DNA of 64,000 bases from Deinococcus arcticus (lineage in GTDB: Bacteria; Deinococcota; Deinococci; Deinococcales; Deinococcaceae): NCBI RefSeq assembly GCF_003028415.1, contig NZ_PYSV01000003.1, forward strand, positions 1 to 64,000, read 5' to 3'. Below are positions 31,738 to 39,719 of the stretch, in pieces (within the stretch, counting starts at the first letter, position 1; every line of letters begins with the position of its first letter). A program made the translations under genes and the position numbers. A model generated the notes under the pieces. The model saw only the letters and a program-made list of their open reading frames with translations, searched no databases and was not told where the DNA came from.

Positions 31738-31845
31738 GGGCGTTGATGGTTGAAAGGTGATGGTTGATGGAGAAAACATGGGCAGAGGCGCGGTTGCTTC
31801 TGCCCTTTGACCATCAAGCTTCTCCCATCTCCCATCAACCCCCCT
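31738..31845. repeat. Intergenic word-hairpin W5 (TTGATGG / GTGATGG words)
   Basis: Left arm GTTGATGGTTGAAAGGTGATGG then TTGATGG (31743-31768); right arm GACCATCAAGC then CCCATCTCCCATCAACC (to about 31840). An inner GCAGAGG/CCTCTGC-like pairing (GGGCAGAGG...TTCTGCCC) is also present. It lies between the convergent hpt and EEP-family genes, so it may act as a bidirectional terminator. Confidence 0.6.
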
Positions 31846-32927
31846 CAGGGCACCCGCACCGTCGTCAGCATCGCAAAGTGGTCGCTGATCTTGGGGCGGT
31901 CCTGGCGGATGCGCTCAGCCGTGTGGGCCAGCCCCGGCGAGTAGAAGAAGTAGTCGATGGTGCGGTCAGGGCGGCCCACCGCCGGGTCGTTGGGAAAGTG
32001 GGTGAAATAGCGCGCCTCGCCTGTGTCGATCTGCGCCTCGTTGGGAAAGGCATCGTAGGCGTCCATCAGCGGCTTGAGTTCGGTTTCAGGGTTGAAGTAG
32101 GCGCGTTCGCGCTCCCGCAGGCGGGTATACGCCCCGGCCGTGCCCAGCAGGTTGAAGTCGCCGCCCATCAGCCAGGGGCCGGGGGTGGCGCGCAGCAACT
32201 CGCCAATGGCCGCCACCTGCTTTTGCATGGTGTCGCAACCCTGGGCAAAGGCGTCCATGTGGGTCTGGTAGGCGGTCAGGGGCGCGCCGCCCCGCACCGG
32301 CAACGTCACGCCCAGCACCGCGCGCCTGAAGTTGAAGGCCACGGTCAGCGGATCGCCGCAGATGCGCGGCAGGGCGTGGCGGGTCGCGCGCTCCAGCCGG
32401 TAGCGGCTGAGGGTGACCAGGCTCAGGCCCACCTTGCCCATGATCTTCGGGTGAGGCACGAACGCCGCGCGGTGGTAATAGGCGCTGGCCGCACACGGGT
32501 AGGCGCCCCCCAGCCGCGCCTGAAGCTGGGCCAGCTGGTCAGCATAATCGGTGCGCTTGCTGTCCTGGTCCACCTCCTGCAGCAGCAGCAGGTCGGGGTT
32601 TTCCTGGCGGATCACCGCCACCACCTCGTCCAGCGTGCGGGCCAGACTCTCGGGCGTGGGACGGGTGTGGGGGCCGTCGCCCGCCAGGGTGTCGTAGAAG
32701 AACACGTACCCGCGCCCGGCGAGGTACTGCACGTTCCAGCTCAGCACCTTGAGCGGCTGGCCGGCGTTCAGAGTGGGCGTGGCAGCGGGGCAGGTCAGCG
32801 CGGCGGCCTGCACAGGCTTTGGGTGGTCGGTCAGGGCGTACACCAGCGCGGCCAGCGCCCCCGCCAGCAGCAGCAGGCCCAGAAGCGCGCGCGGCCACCA
32901 CCGCGCCCGGCGAGAATGAAGTCGCAT
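31845..32927 (-). CDS. Endonuclease/exonuclease/phosphatase (EEP) family protein, membrane-anchored
   Basis: 360 residues. An N-terminal anchor or signal (WWPRALLGLLLLAGALAALVYAL) is followed by the EEP fold: LKVLSWNVQYLAGRGY, PDLLLLQEVDQDSKRTDY (catalytic Glu), GPWLMGGDFNLLG, GRPDRTIDYFFYSPGL and ISDHFAMLTTVRV (terminal Asp-His). It is likely extracytoplasmic, acting on a phosphodiester in nucleic acid, lipid or inositol phosphate. Substrate unknown. Confidence 0.87.
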   Translation of the reverse strand: MRLHSRRARWWPRALLGLLLLAGALAALVYALTDHPKPVQAAALTCPAATPTLNAGQPLKVLSWNVQYLAGRGYVFFYDTLAGDGPHTRPTPESLARTLDEVVAVIRQENPDLLLLQEVDQDSKRTDYADQLAQLQARLGGAYPCAASAYYHRAAFVPHPKIMGKVGLSLVTLSRYRLERATRHALPRICGDPLTVAFNFRRAVLGVTLPVRGGAPLTAYQTHMDAFAQGCDTMQKQVAAIGELLRATPGPWLMGGDFNLLGTAGAYTRLRERERAYFNPETELKPLMDAYDAFPNEAQIDTGEARYFTHFPNDPAVGRPDRTIDYFFYSPGLAHTAERIRQDRPKISDHFAMLTTVRVP

Positions 32928-33022
32928 GTTGAAGGGCAGTGTAGCGAAGAGGCCGCACGGAATGGAGCCGGCTGCCGCGCCCGGGGGCGCTCGCCCGGTT
33001 GGCCTGGGCTACCCTGCGGAGC

Positions 33023-33445
33023 ATGAAGCGTCCCCTGGTTGTGTTCGCTGCCGCCGTGCTGCTTGTTCTGGCCGGGGCCGCCGCGTGGTGGCAGGGGGGC
33101 GCGCGCTGGCGGAGCGCGCTGTACTGCTTCGAGGAACCCGGGCAGGTGTGGGGACTGGCGCCCCTGCCCGCCGGAGCCACACCTGCCTGCCCCGAATCCC
33201 GCACCGTGCGGGCCGAGGTGCGCGCGGGCCAGACGCGCATTGAGCAGTACCTCTTTGCCGACTGGCAGCCCGAAACCGTGCTGAAACGGCTGGAGCGGGG
33301 CGGTTTTGCCCGCCTGACCACCCGCCCCGACGACGGCATTCAGTTCGAGGCCGTGCTCACGCGGGGCCGTGAACGCGTGCTGTACATCGCCGAGCACCGG
33401 GGCGCGGGCACGCTGGTGCATGTGGGGGGCACGCCCGTTCGGTAA
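33023..33445 (+). CDS. Small membrane-anchored or secreted hypothetical protein
   Basis: 140 residues with an N-terminal hydrophobic segment (RPLVVFAAAVLLVLAGAAAWW) and a mature part with two cysteines. No family is recognised. The ATG at 33023 is preceded by TACCCT with a 7-base gap, so the mRNA is leaderless. It is divergent from the EEP-family gene. Confidence 0.7.
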   Translation: MKRPLVVFAAAVLLVLAGAAAWWQGGARWRSALYCFEEPGQVWGLAPLPAGATPACPESRTVRAEVRAGQTRIEQYLFADWQPETVLKRLERGGFARLTTRPDDGIQFEAVLTRGRERVLYIAEHRGAGTLVHVGGTPVR

Positions 33446-33496
33446 TCCCAGCCTCAACTGACCAGATGGCCGATGCCCAGGCCGGGCCCCGTGCGC

Positions 33497-33600
33497 TACA
33501 CTGCCTGTCATGATCCGCTCTGCGCTTACCACCCGGGGACGACTCGACAGGCGCTAAGCCTTGTTCGAGCGTCCCCGGCTGCGTGCCGGGGCGCTTTTTT
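33497..33600 (+). promoter_or_regulatory. Candidate leuS attenuator: promoter, leader ORF, antiterminator and terminator
   Basis: TACACT (33497-33502) precedes an ATG at 33510 by 7 bases. CCGGGGACG (33533-33541) pairs perfectly with CGTCCCCGG (33570-33578) as the base of a long hairpin. CCCCGGC (33573-33579) also pairs with GCCGGGG (33585-33591) to make a hairpin followed by CGCTTTTTTG, an intrinsic terminator. The two hairpins share the CCCCGG segment and exclude each other. No T-box consensus is present. Confidence 0.65.
33510..33557 (+). CDS. leuS leader peptide ORF
   Basis: 15 codons, MIRSALTTRGRLDRR, starting at the predicted transcript 5' end. Its stop (33555-33557) lies in the loop of the antiterminator hairpin. 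It has one CTT and one CTC leucine codon, which are uncommon here where CTG dominates. It is Arg-rich rather than Leu-rich, so the sensed signal is uncertain. Confidence 0.5.
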   Translation: MIRSALTTRGRLDRR

Positions 33601-33690
33601 GTTGATGGGTGATGGCCTGAGGGTGATGGAAAACACCTTGGGCCCGCGCCCGCCTCCATCAACGATCAACCGTCAACCATCCACCCCTTG
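33600..33690. repeat. Intergenic word-hairpin W6 (GTTGATGGGTGATGG words)
   Basis: Left arm GTTGATGGGTGATGG then GAGGGTGATGG; right arm CCTCCATCAACGATCAACC then GTCAACCATCCACCCC. It lies between the leuS attenuator terminator and the leuS ribosome-binding site. Confidence 0.55.
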
Positions 33691-33703
33691 AAGGAGCCAT
33701 GCC

Positions 33704-36190
33704 ATGACCCAGACCAACAAAGCCGGCAGCATTAACATTCAGGAGCCGCGCATGGAGCGCTACAACCCCCACGCCATTGAGGGCAAGTGGCAGGCCTCCT
33801 GGGAGAGCAGCGGCCTGTACCGGTTCAACGAGGACGCGCCAGGCGAGAAGTTCTACGCGCTGACGATGTTTCCGTACCCCAGCGGCAATCTGCACATTGG
33901 GCACTGGTACGCGAACGTGGCGCCGGACGCCCGCGCGCGCTGGCTGCGGATGCGCGGCTATAACGTGCTGTTTCCCATGGGCTTCGACGCGTTCGGTCTG
34001 CCCGCCGAGAACGCCGCCATCAAGCACAGGACCAACCCTGCCACCTGGACCTACGCGAACATTGAGCGGATGACCGGGCAGTTCCAGGCGATGGGCACCA
34101 TGATCGACTGGAGCCGTCAGTTCGCCACCTGCGACCCGGAGTACTACCGCTGGAACCAGTGGTTCTTCATCGAGTTCTACAAGCGCGGCCTGGCGTACAA
34201 GAAGGGCGGGCTGGTGAACTGGTGCCCGAAAGATCAGACGGTGCTGGCCAACGAGCAGGTCGTGAACGGCCACTGCGAGCGCTGCGGCGCGGCCGTGGAA
34301 AAACGCAACCTGAGCCAGTGGTACATGAAAATCACCGACTACGCCGACGAACTGCTGGACTTCAGCGGCGCGGACATGCCGGAGAAGGTGCGCCTGATGC
34401 AGACGAACTGGATCGGGAAGTCGGTGGGCGCCGAGGTGACCTTTCAGACGCCCGCTGGCCCCGAAACGGTATTCACCACCCGCCCCGACACCCTGATGGG
34501 CGCAACGTTCATGGTGCTGGCCCCCGAGCACGCCAAGGTGGGGGCGCTGACCACCGACGAGCAGCGTGAGGCCGTGGAGGCGTACGTGGCGGCGGCCGGC
34601 CGCAAAACCGACGTGGAGCGCCAGCAGGAGGGCGAGAAGACCGGCGTGTTCACGGGCGCCTACGCCACGCACCCCATCACCGGGCACCAGTTGCCGATCT
34701 GGGTGGCGGACTACGTGCTGGTCACGTACGGCACCGGCTCCATCATGGCGGTGCCCGCGCACGATGAGCGCGACTTTGCCTTTGCCCGGAAATTTGGCCT
34801 GGACATCGTGGAGGTCATTCGCCCGGAAGGCCATGAGCCGATGCCCAGGGACGCGACGGAACCCTACGCGGGCGACGGGCTGATCGTGAACTCGGGCGAG
34901 TTTGACGGCATGCCCGGCGGCAAGGCCAGTATTGCGGCGATCATTGAGCAGCTGGAGGCGCGCGGGATTGCCAGAGCCAGGACCACCTACCGCCTGCGCG
35001 ACTGGCTGTTTGCCCGCCAGCGCTACTGGGGCACCCCGATTCCCTTCGTTCACTGCCCAGAGCACGGCGCGCAACCTGTCCCCGAGGACCAGCTGCCTGT
35101 CCGCCTGCCCGAGAACGTGGAGTTCACCCCGACCGGCCAGAGCCCCCTGAAACTGGACACAGAGTGGCTGAAGACCACCTGTCCCGTCTGCGGCGGCCCG
35201 GCCGAGCGCGACACCGACACCATGGACACCTTCGTGGACTCCAGCTGGTACATGTACCGCTACCTGAGCCCCGACTACCACGAGGGCCCCTTTAACCCCG
35301 CGAAAGACCCCATGATGCCTGTGGACCTGTACACGGGCGGTATTGAGCACGCCATCCTGCACCTGCTGTACTCGCGGTTCTGGGTGAAGGTCATGCGCGA
35401 CATGGGCCTGACCAAGCACAGCGAACCCTTTGCCCGCCTGCGCAACCAGGGCATGATTCTGGGCGAGGACGGCGAGAAGATGAGCAAGAGCCGGGGCAAC
35501 GTGGTGGACCCTGACGATCTGGTGCGCGAATACGGCGCCGATACGGTGCGCACCTATCTGCTGTTTATTGCTCCGTGGGAACTGGGCGGCCCCTGGGACC
35601 CGCAGGGCATCAACGGCCCGGCCAAGTGGCTGGGGCGCGTGTGGAACCTGTATTTCGAGGACAGCCCCGTGGGCCCCGCCGAAAAGGTCACGGACGCCGA
35701 GCTGCGCTACGCGGTGCACAGCACCCTGAAGAAGGTGGGGGCGGACTTTGACCGCCTGAGTTTCAACACGATTGTGGCCGCGCTGATGGAGCTGACCAAC
35801 ACGCTGGTGAAGGCCAAGCGTTCGCCGGTGTTCGGCACCCCCGCCTGGGACGAGGCCCTGCAGATCTTCAATCTGATGCTGGCTCCGGTCGTGCCCCACA
35901 TTGCCGAGGAGATCTGGACCGAGCGCGGGGGCGCAACGAGCGTGCACACCCAGAACTGGCCCGCTGTGGACGAGGCGGCCGCCACCCGCGACACCGTCAC
36001 CCTGGGCGTGCAGGTGAGCGGCAAGGTGCGCGGCGAGGTGACCATCTCCAAGACCGCCACCGCCGAGGAAGCCCTGGGCGCTGCCAGGGCCAATGCCGAT
36101 GTGGCCCGCTTTATCGAGGGCAAGACGGTGGTCAAGGAGATTTACGTCCCGGGCCGGATCATCAATATCGTTGTGAAAGTCGGCAACTAA
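33704..36190 (+). CDS. leuS: Leucyl-tRNA synthetase
   Basis: 828-residue class Ia synthetase charging tRNA-Leu. Catalytic motifs: [14 protein letters not shown] (HIGH at residues 64-67) and [10 protein letters not shown] (KMSKS near 592-596). The editing domain has [19 protein letters not shown] and [31 protein letters not shown] precedes the anticodon-binding domain. Shine-Dalgarno AAGGAG lies upstream of the ATG. Expression is probably controlled by the upstream attenuator. A strong terminator follows. Confidence 0.97.
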   Translation: MTQTNKAGSINIQEPRMERYNPHAIEGKWQASWESSGLYRFNEDAPGEKFYALTMFPYPSGNLHIGHWYANVAPDARARWLRMRGYNVLFPMGFDAFGLPAENAAIKHRTNPATWTYANIERMTGQFQAMGTMIDWSRQFATCDPEYYRWNQWFFIEFYKRGLAYKKGGLVNWCPKDQTVLANEQVVNGHCERCGAAVEKRNLSQWYMKITDYADELLDFSGADMPEKVRLMQTNWIGKSVGAEVTFQTPAGPETVFTTRPDTLMGATFMVLAPEHAKVGALTTDEQREAVEAYVAAAGRKTDVERQQEGEKTGVFTGAYATHPITGHQLPIWVADYVLVTYGTGSIMAVPAHDERDFAFARKFGLDIVEVIRPEGHEPMPRDATEPYAGDGLIVNSGEFDGMPGGKASIAAIIEQLEARGIARARTTYRLRDWLFARQRYWGTPIPFVHCPEHGAQPVPEDQLPVRLPENVEFTPTGQSPLKLDTEWLKTTCPVCGGPAERDTDTMDTFVDSSWYMYRYLSPDYHEGPFNPAKDPMMPVDLYTGGIEHAILHLLYSRFWVKVMRDMGLTKHSEPFARLRNQGMILGEDGEKMSKSRGNVVDPDDLVREYGADTVRTYLLFIAPWELGGPWDPQGINGPAKWLGRVWNLYFEDSPVGPAEKVTDAELRYAVHSTLKKVGADFDRLSFNTIVAALMELTNTLVKAKRSPVFGTPAWDEALQIFNLMLAPVVPHIAEEIWTERGGATSVHTQNWPAVDEAAATRDTVTLGVQVSGKVRGEVTISKTATAEEALGAARANADVARFIEGKTVVKEIYVPGRIINIVVKVGN

Positions 36191-36208
36191 AAATTGCAGA
36201 CAGTAAAA

Positions 36209-36248
36209 GACCCCCGCTCCGGCACAGGCCAGGGCGGGGGTCTCTTCT
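36209..36248 (+). terminator. leuS terminator
   Basis: GACCCCCGC (36209-36217) and GCGGGGGTC (36234-36242), a perfect 9-bp stem followed by TCTTCT. Lies 18 bases after the leuS stop. Confidence 0.75.
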
Positions 36249-36249
36249 G

Positions 36250-36385
36250 CGGGACGCCTCTGATGCTGAAGCATCCTGGGAAGCGCGCAGGGGTGCTGTT
36301 CTATTGCCGGCGTCCCGGCTTTTCTCTTGTTCGCCCTGCGACGGCGCTCTGCGGTCCACTCCCCCCTCGCCTGCGGCTCACCTGA
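36250..36385 (+). repeat. Modular repeat element, copy D2
   Basis: Begins GGGACGCCTCTGATGCTG; outer stem GGGACGCC/GGCGTCCC, inner stem AGCATCCT/CAGGGGTGCT with changes paired against copy D1 (AGCATCTT/AAGGGTGCT). The tail is TTTTCTCTTGTTCGCCC...GCTCTGCGG. It directly precedes a degenerate ATACGG-type copy. Confidence 0.7.
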
Positions 36386-36515
36386 GACGGACGGCCATCC
36401 ATTTCCGGAACCTCCGGGAAGAAGGGGGATGTTCCTCGCCTTCAGCTGGGAGCAGCCCATTACCCGGAACTCCGCATCTGTTCCTGCTCGGCTCCGCAGC
36501 TCTCCGGGTCCCTCT
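36385..36515 (+). repeat. ATACGG-type repeat, degenerate copy C4
   Basis: Retains GACGGACGGCCATCCATTTCC, GGGGGATGTTCC and CCGGAACTCCGCATCTGTTCC but lacks the right-hand hairpin and the CCGTAT end. Most probably a decaying copy. No gene is seen in 36516-36590. Confidence 0.6.
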
Positions 36516-36595
36516 AGCACAGAACACATGAGGAATCAGCGCCTGGATCAGCTCCGGCACGCCCGTGCAGTACCACCAGCCGTATAGCACCCAAT

Positions 36596-36625
36596 AAAAA
36601 ATGCCCTTGCCTACCCGAAGGCAAG
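36596..36625 (-). terminator. Minus-strand intrinsic terminator
   Basis: On the minus strand CTTGCCT-TCGGGT-AGGCAAG is followed by GGCATTTTTT. It would end transcripts of the minus-strand genes to its right (Spo0M and the 92-residue protein). Confidence 0.7.
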
Positions 36626-36675
36626 AGAGCTGAAAACCGCGCACGCAGCTCCCCGCAGCGCGTCCTTGGGGGTGA

Positions 36676-36802
36676 TAAGTAGCTCGCTGTTGATCTTTAG
36701 ATCAACCGAGCAGAGCGAGTATCGAAAAAAGGACGTTGCACCTCACGTTACGACTTTGCAGGAGAGCACCGCAAAGTCTCCACTCCCGGTGCAACGTCCT
36801 TA
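36676..36802 (-). repeat. Modular repeat element, copy R4, core inverted relative to its tail
   Basis: The tail (TAAGTAGCTCGCTGTTGATC...) is in the minus-strand orientation, but the asymmetric loop of the A core (TCACGTTACGACTTTGCAGGAG...) reads on the plus strand exactly as in R2 and R5, where the tail lies on the other side. The core hairpin has therefore flipped within the element. Confidence 0.8.
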
Positions 36803-36820
36803 GGTGTCAGAGCAGCGGCC

Positions 36821-37099
36821 CTACGAGCCCCCTTCATCCCACCGCTCTTCATGGCAGGGCTCGATAAACTCCGCGTCCAGCCAGTCTTCGGCGGCGCCCG
36901 GGTCCTCGCCAGCGGCCAGCAGTTGCGGGTGCCAGATGGACCAGACCCCGGCTCGGGTCTCGGGGTGGCAGCCCAGATAATCGGCCAGGGCGGCGCGCGT
37001 TTCGGGGATAGGGCCCTGGGTGCTGCGGTTCCGGTCGGCGTGGTAGGCCGCGTCCAGCAGGTCGGCGATTTCCACCAGGGTCAGGGCGTCGGGGCGCAT
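36821..37099 (-). CDS. Small acidic hypothetical protein
   Basis: 92 residues from the ATG at 37099, with TACCCT 6 bases upstream (leaderless). It is Trp- and Glu-rich at the C-terminus (GVWSIWHPQLLAAG, DWLDAEFIEPCHEERW). No family recognised. Unlike most genes here it lies between a flipped repeat and a perfect inverted repeat. Cytoplasmic by composition. Confidence 0.6.
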   Translation of the reverse strand: MRPDALTLVEIADLLDAAYHADRNRSTQGPIPETRAALADYLGCHPETRAGVWSIWHPQLLAAGEDPGAAEDWLDAEFIEPCHEERWDEGGS

Positions 37100-37170
37100 G
37101 GAGCCAGGGTACGACAGCGTGCCCACTGCAGCCGCAAGGGCACAGTGCGGCACCGGCCAGTTCGCGCCAG

Positions 37171-37221
37171 GCCGCAGCAGAGGGACGGTGCGCGGTAAAG
37201 GCACCGTCCCTCTGCTGCGGC
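37171..37221. repeat. Perfect 21-bp inverted repeat
   Basis: Arms at 37171-37191 (GCCGCAGCAGAGGGACGGTG and one more base) and 37201-37221 are exact reverse complements around a 9-base loop (GCGGTAAAG). There is no T-run on either side, so a simple intrinsic terminator is not obvious. It lies between Spo0M and the 92-residue protein. Confidence 0.8.
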
Positions 37222-37243
37222 CTGCGTTCCTGCTGCTCCCGGT

Positions 37244-37978
37244 TTACATCAGGCTGCGGATTTTCTTCTCCAGTTCCTTGGCCACGGCGCCCACACCGGC
37301 GTTCAGGGTCTGGCTGCTCAGGTGCCAGTTGCCCTTGCGCTCAATCTCGCTGGCGAACATGCTGGCCATGCCGGTGGCGCGGCGGTCCACCTCCAGAATC
37401 ACGTCCAGGCCGCCCATCTGCGGGAAGATCATCATCTCGATTTCCGCAATCTTGTACTGGCCGTGCGGTGGGCGGAAGCTGATTTCCTGGGCAATGCGGC
37501 CGTGGTGGTATTCCACCTCGCTGCCCGAAATCTGAAAGCCCAGCTTCTGCGCAGCATTAAACAGCACTTCCATTTCCTTGCTGGGCATCACCTGCAGCTG
37601 GTCCTGATCGCCGGGATCAGCCGCGCCGGCAATGTCGGCGTCGGTGGCCAGCCAGACGCGGGTGCCGCTGAGGGTCAGGGGCGTGCCTGCCGGCACCGGA
37701 ATGCTGAAAGGGAATTCGCGGCGCTCGCCGGCACGCAGCTCGAAGCCGGGAATCACCGGCACCTTGCTCAGCTGGTGCTGCACGTAAGTGTCGTCGGCCT
37801 TGTACATGGTGGCCAGCCCCAGGTTGACGCGCTCAATGCGCTGGTCCACACCGCCGCCCTGCACCACCACGACACCATTGACGCTCTCGCCAATACGCAC
37901 AGTGGCGTTGTGCACCTGGGCGTCCACTTTCGCTCCACCCACACCGACGGCTGCCATCATTCGTTTCAAGAATCCCAT
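37244..37978 (-). CDS. Spo0M/SpoOM family protein
   Basis: 244 residues, arrestin-like beta-sandwich of the Spo0M family: MGFLKRMMAAVGVGGAKVDAQV at the N-terminus, GESVNGVVVVQGGGVDQRIERVNLGL, RREFPFSIPVPAGTPLTLSGTRVWLATDADIA, and VILEVDRRATG. In Bacillus the family member affects sporulation regulation. In a non-sporulating genus it probably has a general stress or cytoskeletal-associated role, which is inference. Length is close to the family (about 250). Confidence 0.9.
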   Translation of the reverse strand: MGFLKRMMAAVGVGGAKVDAQVHNATVRIGESVNGVVVVQGGGVDQRIERVNLGLATMYKADDTYVQHQLSKVPVIPGFELRAGERREFPFSIPVPAGTPLTLSGTRVWLATDADIAGAADPGDQDQLQVMPSKEMEVLFNAAQKLGFQISGSEVEYHHGRIAQEISFRPPHGQYKIAEIEMMIFPQMGGLDVILEVDRRATGMASMFASEIERKGNWHLSSQTLNAGVGAVAKELEKKIRSLM

Positions 37979-38038
37979 ACGACCCCCTGTACGCCTGCGG
38001 CGTTTGAAAAGTTCCCAAGGTAACGATTGCGCCTCAGC

Positions 38039-38818
38039 TTAAACCTTTTTAGCACTGCGGCTGGGCTTGGCCGGGAGCACCTGCCCGGCAGCGGTCATGG
38101 CGGCGCCCACGATCCCGGCCTCATTCAGCAGCTGCGCGGGCACGACGCGGCTGCGCTCCAGGGTCAGGTGTGGGCCCCACTTGTCCGCCTTTTTGCTGAT
38201 GCCGCCGCCGATAATGAACAGTTCCGGGCTGAACAGCAGTTCCAGGTGTTGCAGGTAGGTGCAGGCGCGCTTGCTCCACTGTTTCCAGTTCAGGTCGTCG
38301 CGCTCGCGGGCGCGGTCAGAAGCCCACGTCTCGGCGTGCTTGTCGCGCAGCCACAGGTGCCCCAGTTCGGTGTTGGGCACCAGCACGCCACCATGAATCA
38401 GGGCGCTGCCAATGCCGGTGCCGAAGGTCAGCACGAGCACGGTGCCTGTCTGCCCGGCGCCCGCTCCAAAGCGGGCCTCGGCCAGCCCAGCGGCGTCGGC
38501 GTCGTTGATCAGAAACACGTCGTGGTCAGTGGCCTGGGTCAGCAGGTCGTCGGCATTCAGGCCAATCCAGTCGGCGTGAACGTTGGCCGCCGACAGCGTG
38601 TGCCCGCGCTGCACGATGCCGGGGAAGGTGACGCCCACAGGCCCCGGCAACCCAAAATGGGCCACCAGTTCCGCCACCACGGCCTTCACCGCTTCCGGCG
38701 CGGCGCCTTCCGGGGTGGGAATGCGGCGGCGCTCGGCCACCAGCTGACCCGTGGCCGTATCCACGGGCGCGCCCTTGATGCCACTGCCACCAATGTCTAT
38801 GCCCAGGATGACGGTCAT
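38039..38818 (-). CDS. ppgK: Polyphosphate glucokinase (ROK family)
   Basis: 259-residue ROK-family sugar kinase phosphorylating glucose with polyphosphate (or ATP). Visible: [21 protein letters not shown] (phosphate 1), [34 protein letters not shown] (catalytic Asp), [30 protein letters not shown] and [14 protein letters not shown]. It lacks the CxCGxxGC zinc motif of ordinary ROK glucokinases, which fits the polyphosphate type. The Lys-rich C-terminus is as in PPGKs. Confidence 0.87.
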   Translation of the reverse strand: MTVILGIDIGGSGIKGAPVDTATGQLVAERRRIPTPEGAAPEAVKAVVAELVAHFGLPGPVGVTFPGIVQRGHTLSAANVHADWIGLNADDLLTQATDHDVFLINDADAAGLAEARFGAGAGQTGTVLVLTFGTGIGSALIHGGVLVPNTELGHLWLRDKHAETWASDRARERDDLNWKQWSKRACTYLQHLELLFSPELFIIGGGISKKADKWGPHLTLERSRVVPAQLLNEAGIVGAAMTAAGQVLPAKPSRSAKKV

Positions 38819-38868
38819 ATGGGCCACAGCGTACCAGAGCCGCCTGCAGCGCCCTTTGGCCCCCCCTG

Positions 38869-38907
38869 TTTGAACAGGGTGCAATTTTGAACCTGGCACG
38901 CTATACC
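38869..38907 (+). promoter_or_regulatory. Promoter region of the TetR gene with two TTTGAAC repeats
   Basis: TTTGAAC at 38869-38875 and again at 38886-38892 (17-base period, same direction), followed by TATACC (38902-38907) and the ATG at 38918. The half-site matches the palindrome upstream of the thioesterase gene. Possibly the operator of this regulator. Confidence 0.4.
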
Positions 38908-38917
38908 TTGGGGAATC

Positions 38918-39532
38918 ATGGATTCCACCTCGCTGCGCGAACGCCAGAAGGAGCGCCGCCGCGCCCGCATCTATTCGGTTGCCATTGACCTGTTCAAGCG
39001 CGGCGGGTTCCAGACCACCACCGCCACGGATATTGCCCGGGCCAGCAACGTGTCGCGCGGCACTTTTTTCAACTATTACCCCTACAAAGAAGCGGTGCTG
39101 CTGGACTACGGCAGCGAGGTCATGAACCGCCTGCGTGACCACGCCGAGTCCCGCCTGCACGAGGGCGCGCCGCCCCTGACGGTGCTGTACGAGATCTGGG
39201 ACCGGCTGGCCGAGGAAAACACCCGCGAGCGCGACCTGTTTCCGCCGCTGGCCTATGAGGTGATGAACCCCAACCCCGAGCGGGCCCGCACCGCGTACCA
39301 AGCCCTGCCGCTGAGCAAGGTCATTGAACTGATTCTGCGCCCCCTGCACCACGCCGGGCAGATGCGCACCGACCTGAGCCTGCAGCGCATCAGCAATCTG
39401 ATTGCCGACACCTACCTGATGGTGGCGCTGCGCTGGAGTGCCTACGGCACCGAGCGCCCCCTGCGTGAGGAGATGCGTCTGGCCCTGGGGCTGCTGCTCG
39501 AAGGCGCGATCAAGCGCGAGGGGCGAAGCTGA
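38918..39532 (+). CDS. TetR/AcrR family transcriptional regulator
   Basis: 204 residues. The N-terminal helix-turn-helix is [46 protein letters not shown], the classic TetR signature. The C-terminal ligand domain has no specific marks. The neighbouring genes do not reveal a target. TTGAAC repeats in its own promoter suggest autoregulation, and a TTGAAC palindrome lies before the thioesterase gene 14 kb away. A strong hairpin follows the stop. Confidence 0.9.
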   Translation: MDSTSLRERQKERRRARIYSVAIDLFKRGGFQTTTATDIARASNVSRGTFFNYYPYKEAVLLDYGSEVMNRLRDHAESRLHEGAPPLTVLYEIWDRLAEENTRERDLFPPLAYEVMNPNPERARTAYQALPLSKVIELILRPLHHAGQMRTDLSLQRISNLIADTYLMVALRWSAYGTERPLREEMRLALGLLLEGAIKREGRS

Positions 39533-39568
39533 GCCCAAGCGGGCTAGGCCCGGGTACTGCTTTTCTCT

Positions 39569-39604
39569 GGCGCGGCTGGGGGTCACTGTGCCCCCAGCCG
39601 CGCC
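39569..39604 (+). terminator. Hairpin after the TetR gene
   Basis: Perfect 14-bp stem GGCGCGGCTGGGGG (39569-39582) / CCCCCAGCCGCGCC (39591-39604) with loop TCACTGTG. The following bases are GTTCTGG, only weakly T-rich. Confidence 0.55.
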
Positions 39605-39677
39605 GTTCTGGACGGCCCCCGGCCACACCATACCCTGGGCCTTCGGCCGCGCCGGACCGGGGGAGTACACTGCCCGG

Positions 39678-39719
39678 GTGAATCGCTCTGCGTCCCTCTC
39701 CCCCATTCCTTCGCCGTGA
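39678..39719 (+). CDS. 13-codon leaderless leader ORF
   Basis: TACACT (39666-39671) is followed after 6 bases by GTG at 39678, coding [13 protein letters not shown]. Its TGA overlaps the GTG of the next gene as GTGA. The next gene has no recognisable Shine-Dalgarno, so coupling to this ORF may be how it is translated. Confidence 0.5.
   Translation: MNRSASLSPIPSP

Noticed and set aside
33446..33700. T-box riboswitch upstream of leuS
   Set aside because: No T-box core sequence or specifier stem is visible. The competing hairpins and the leader ORF fit a translation-dependent attenuator better.
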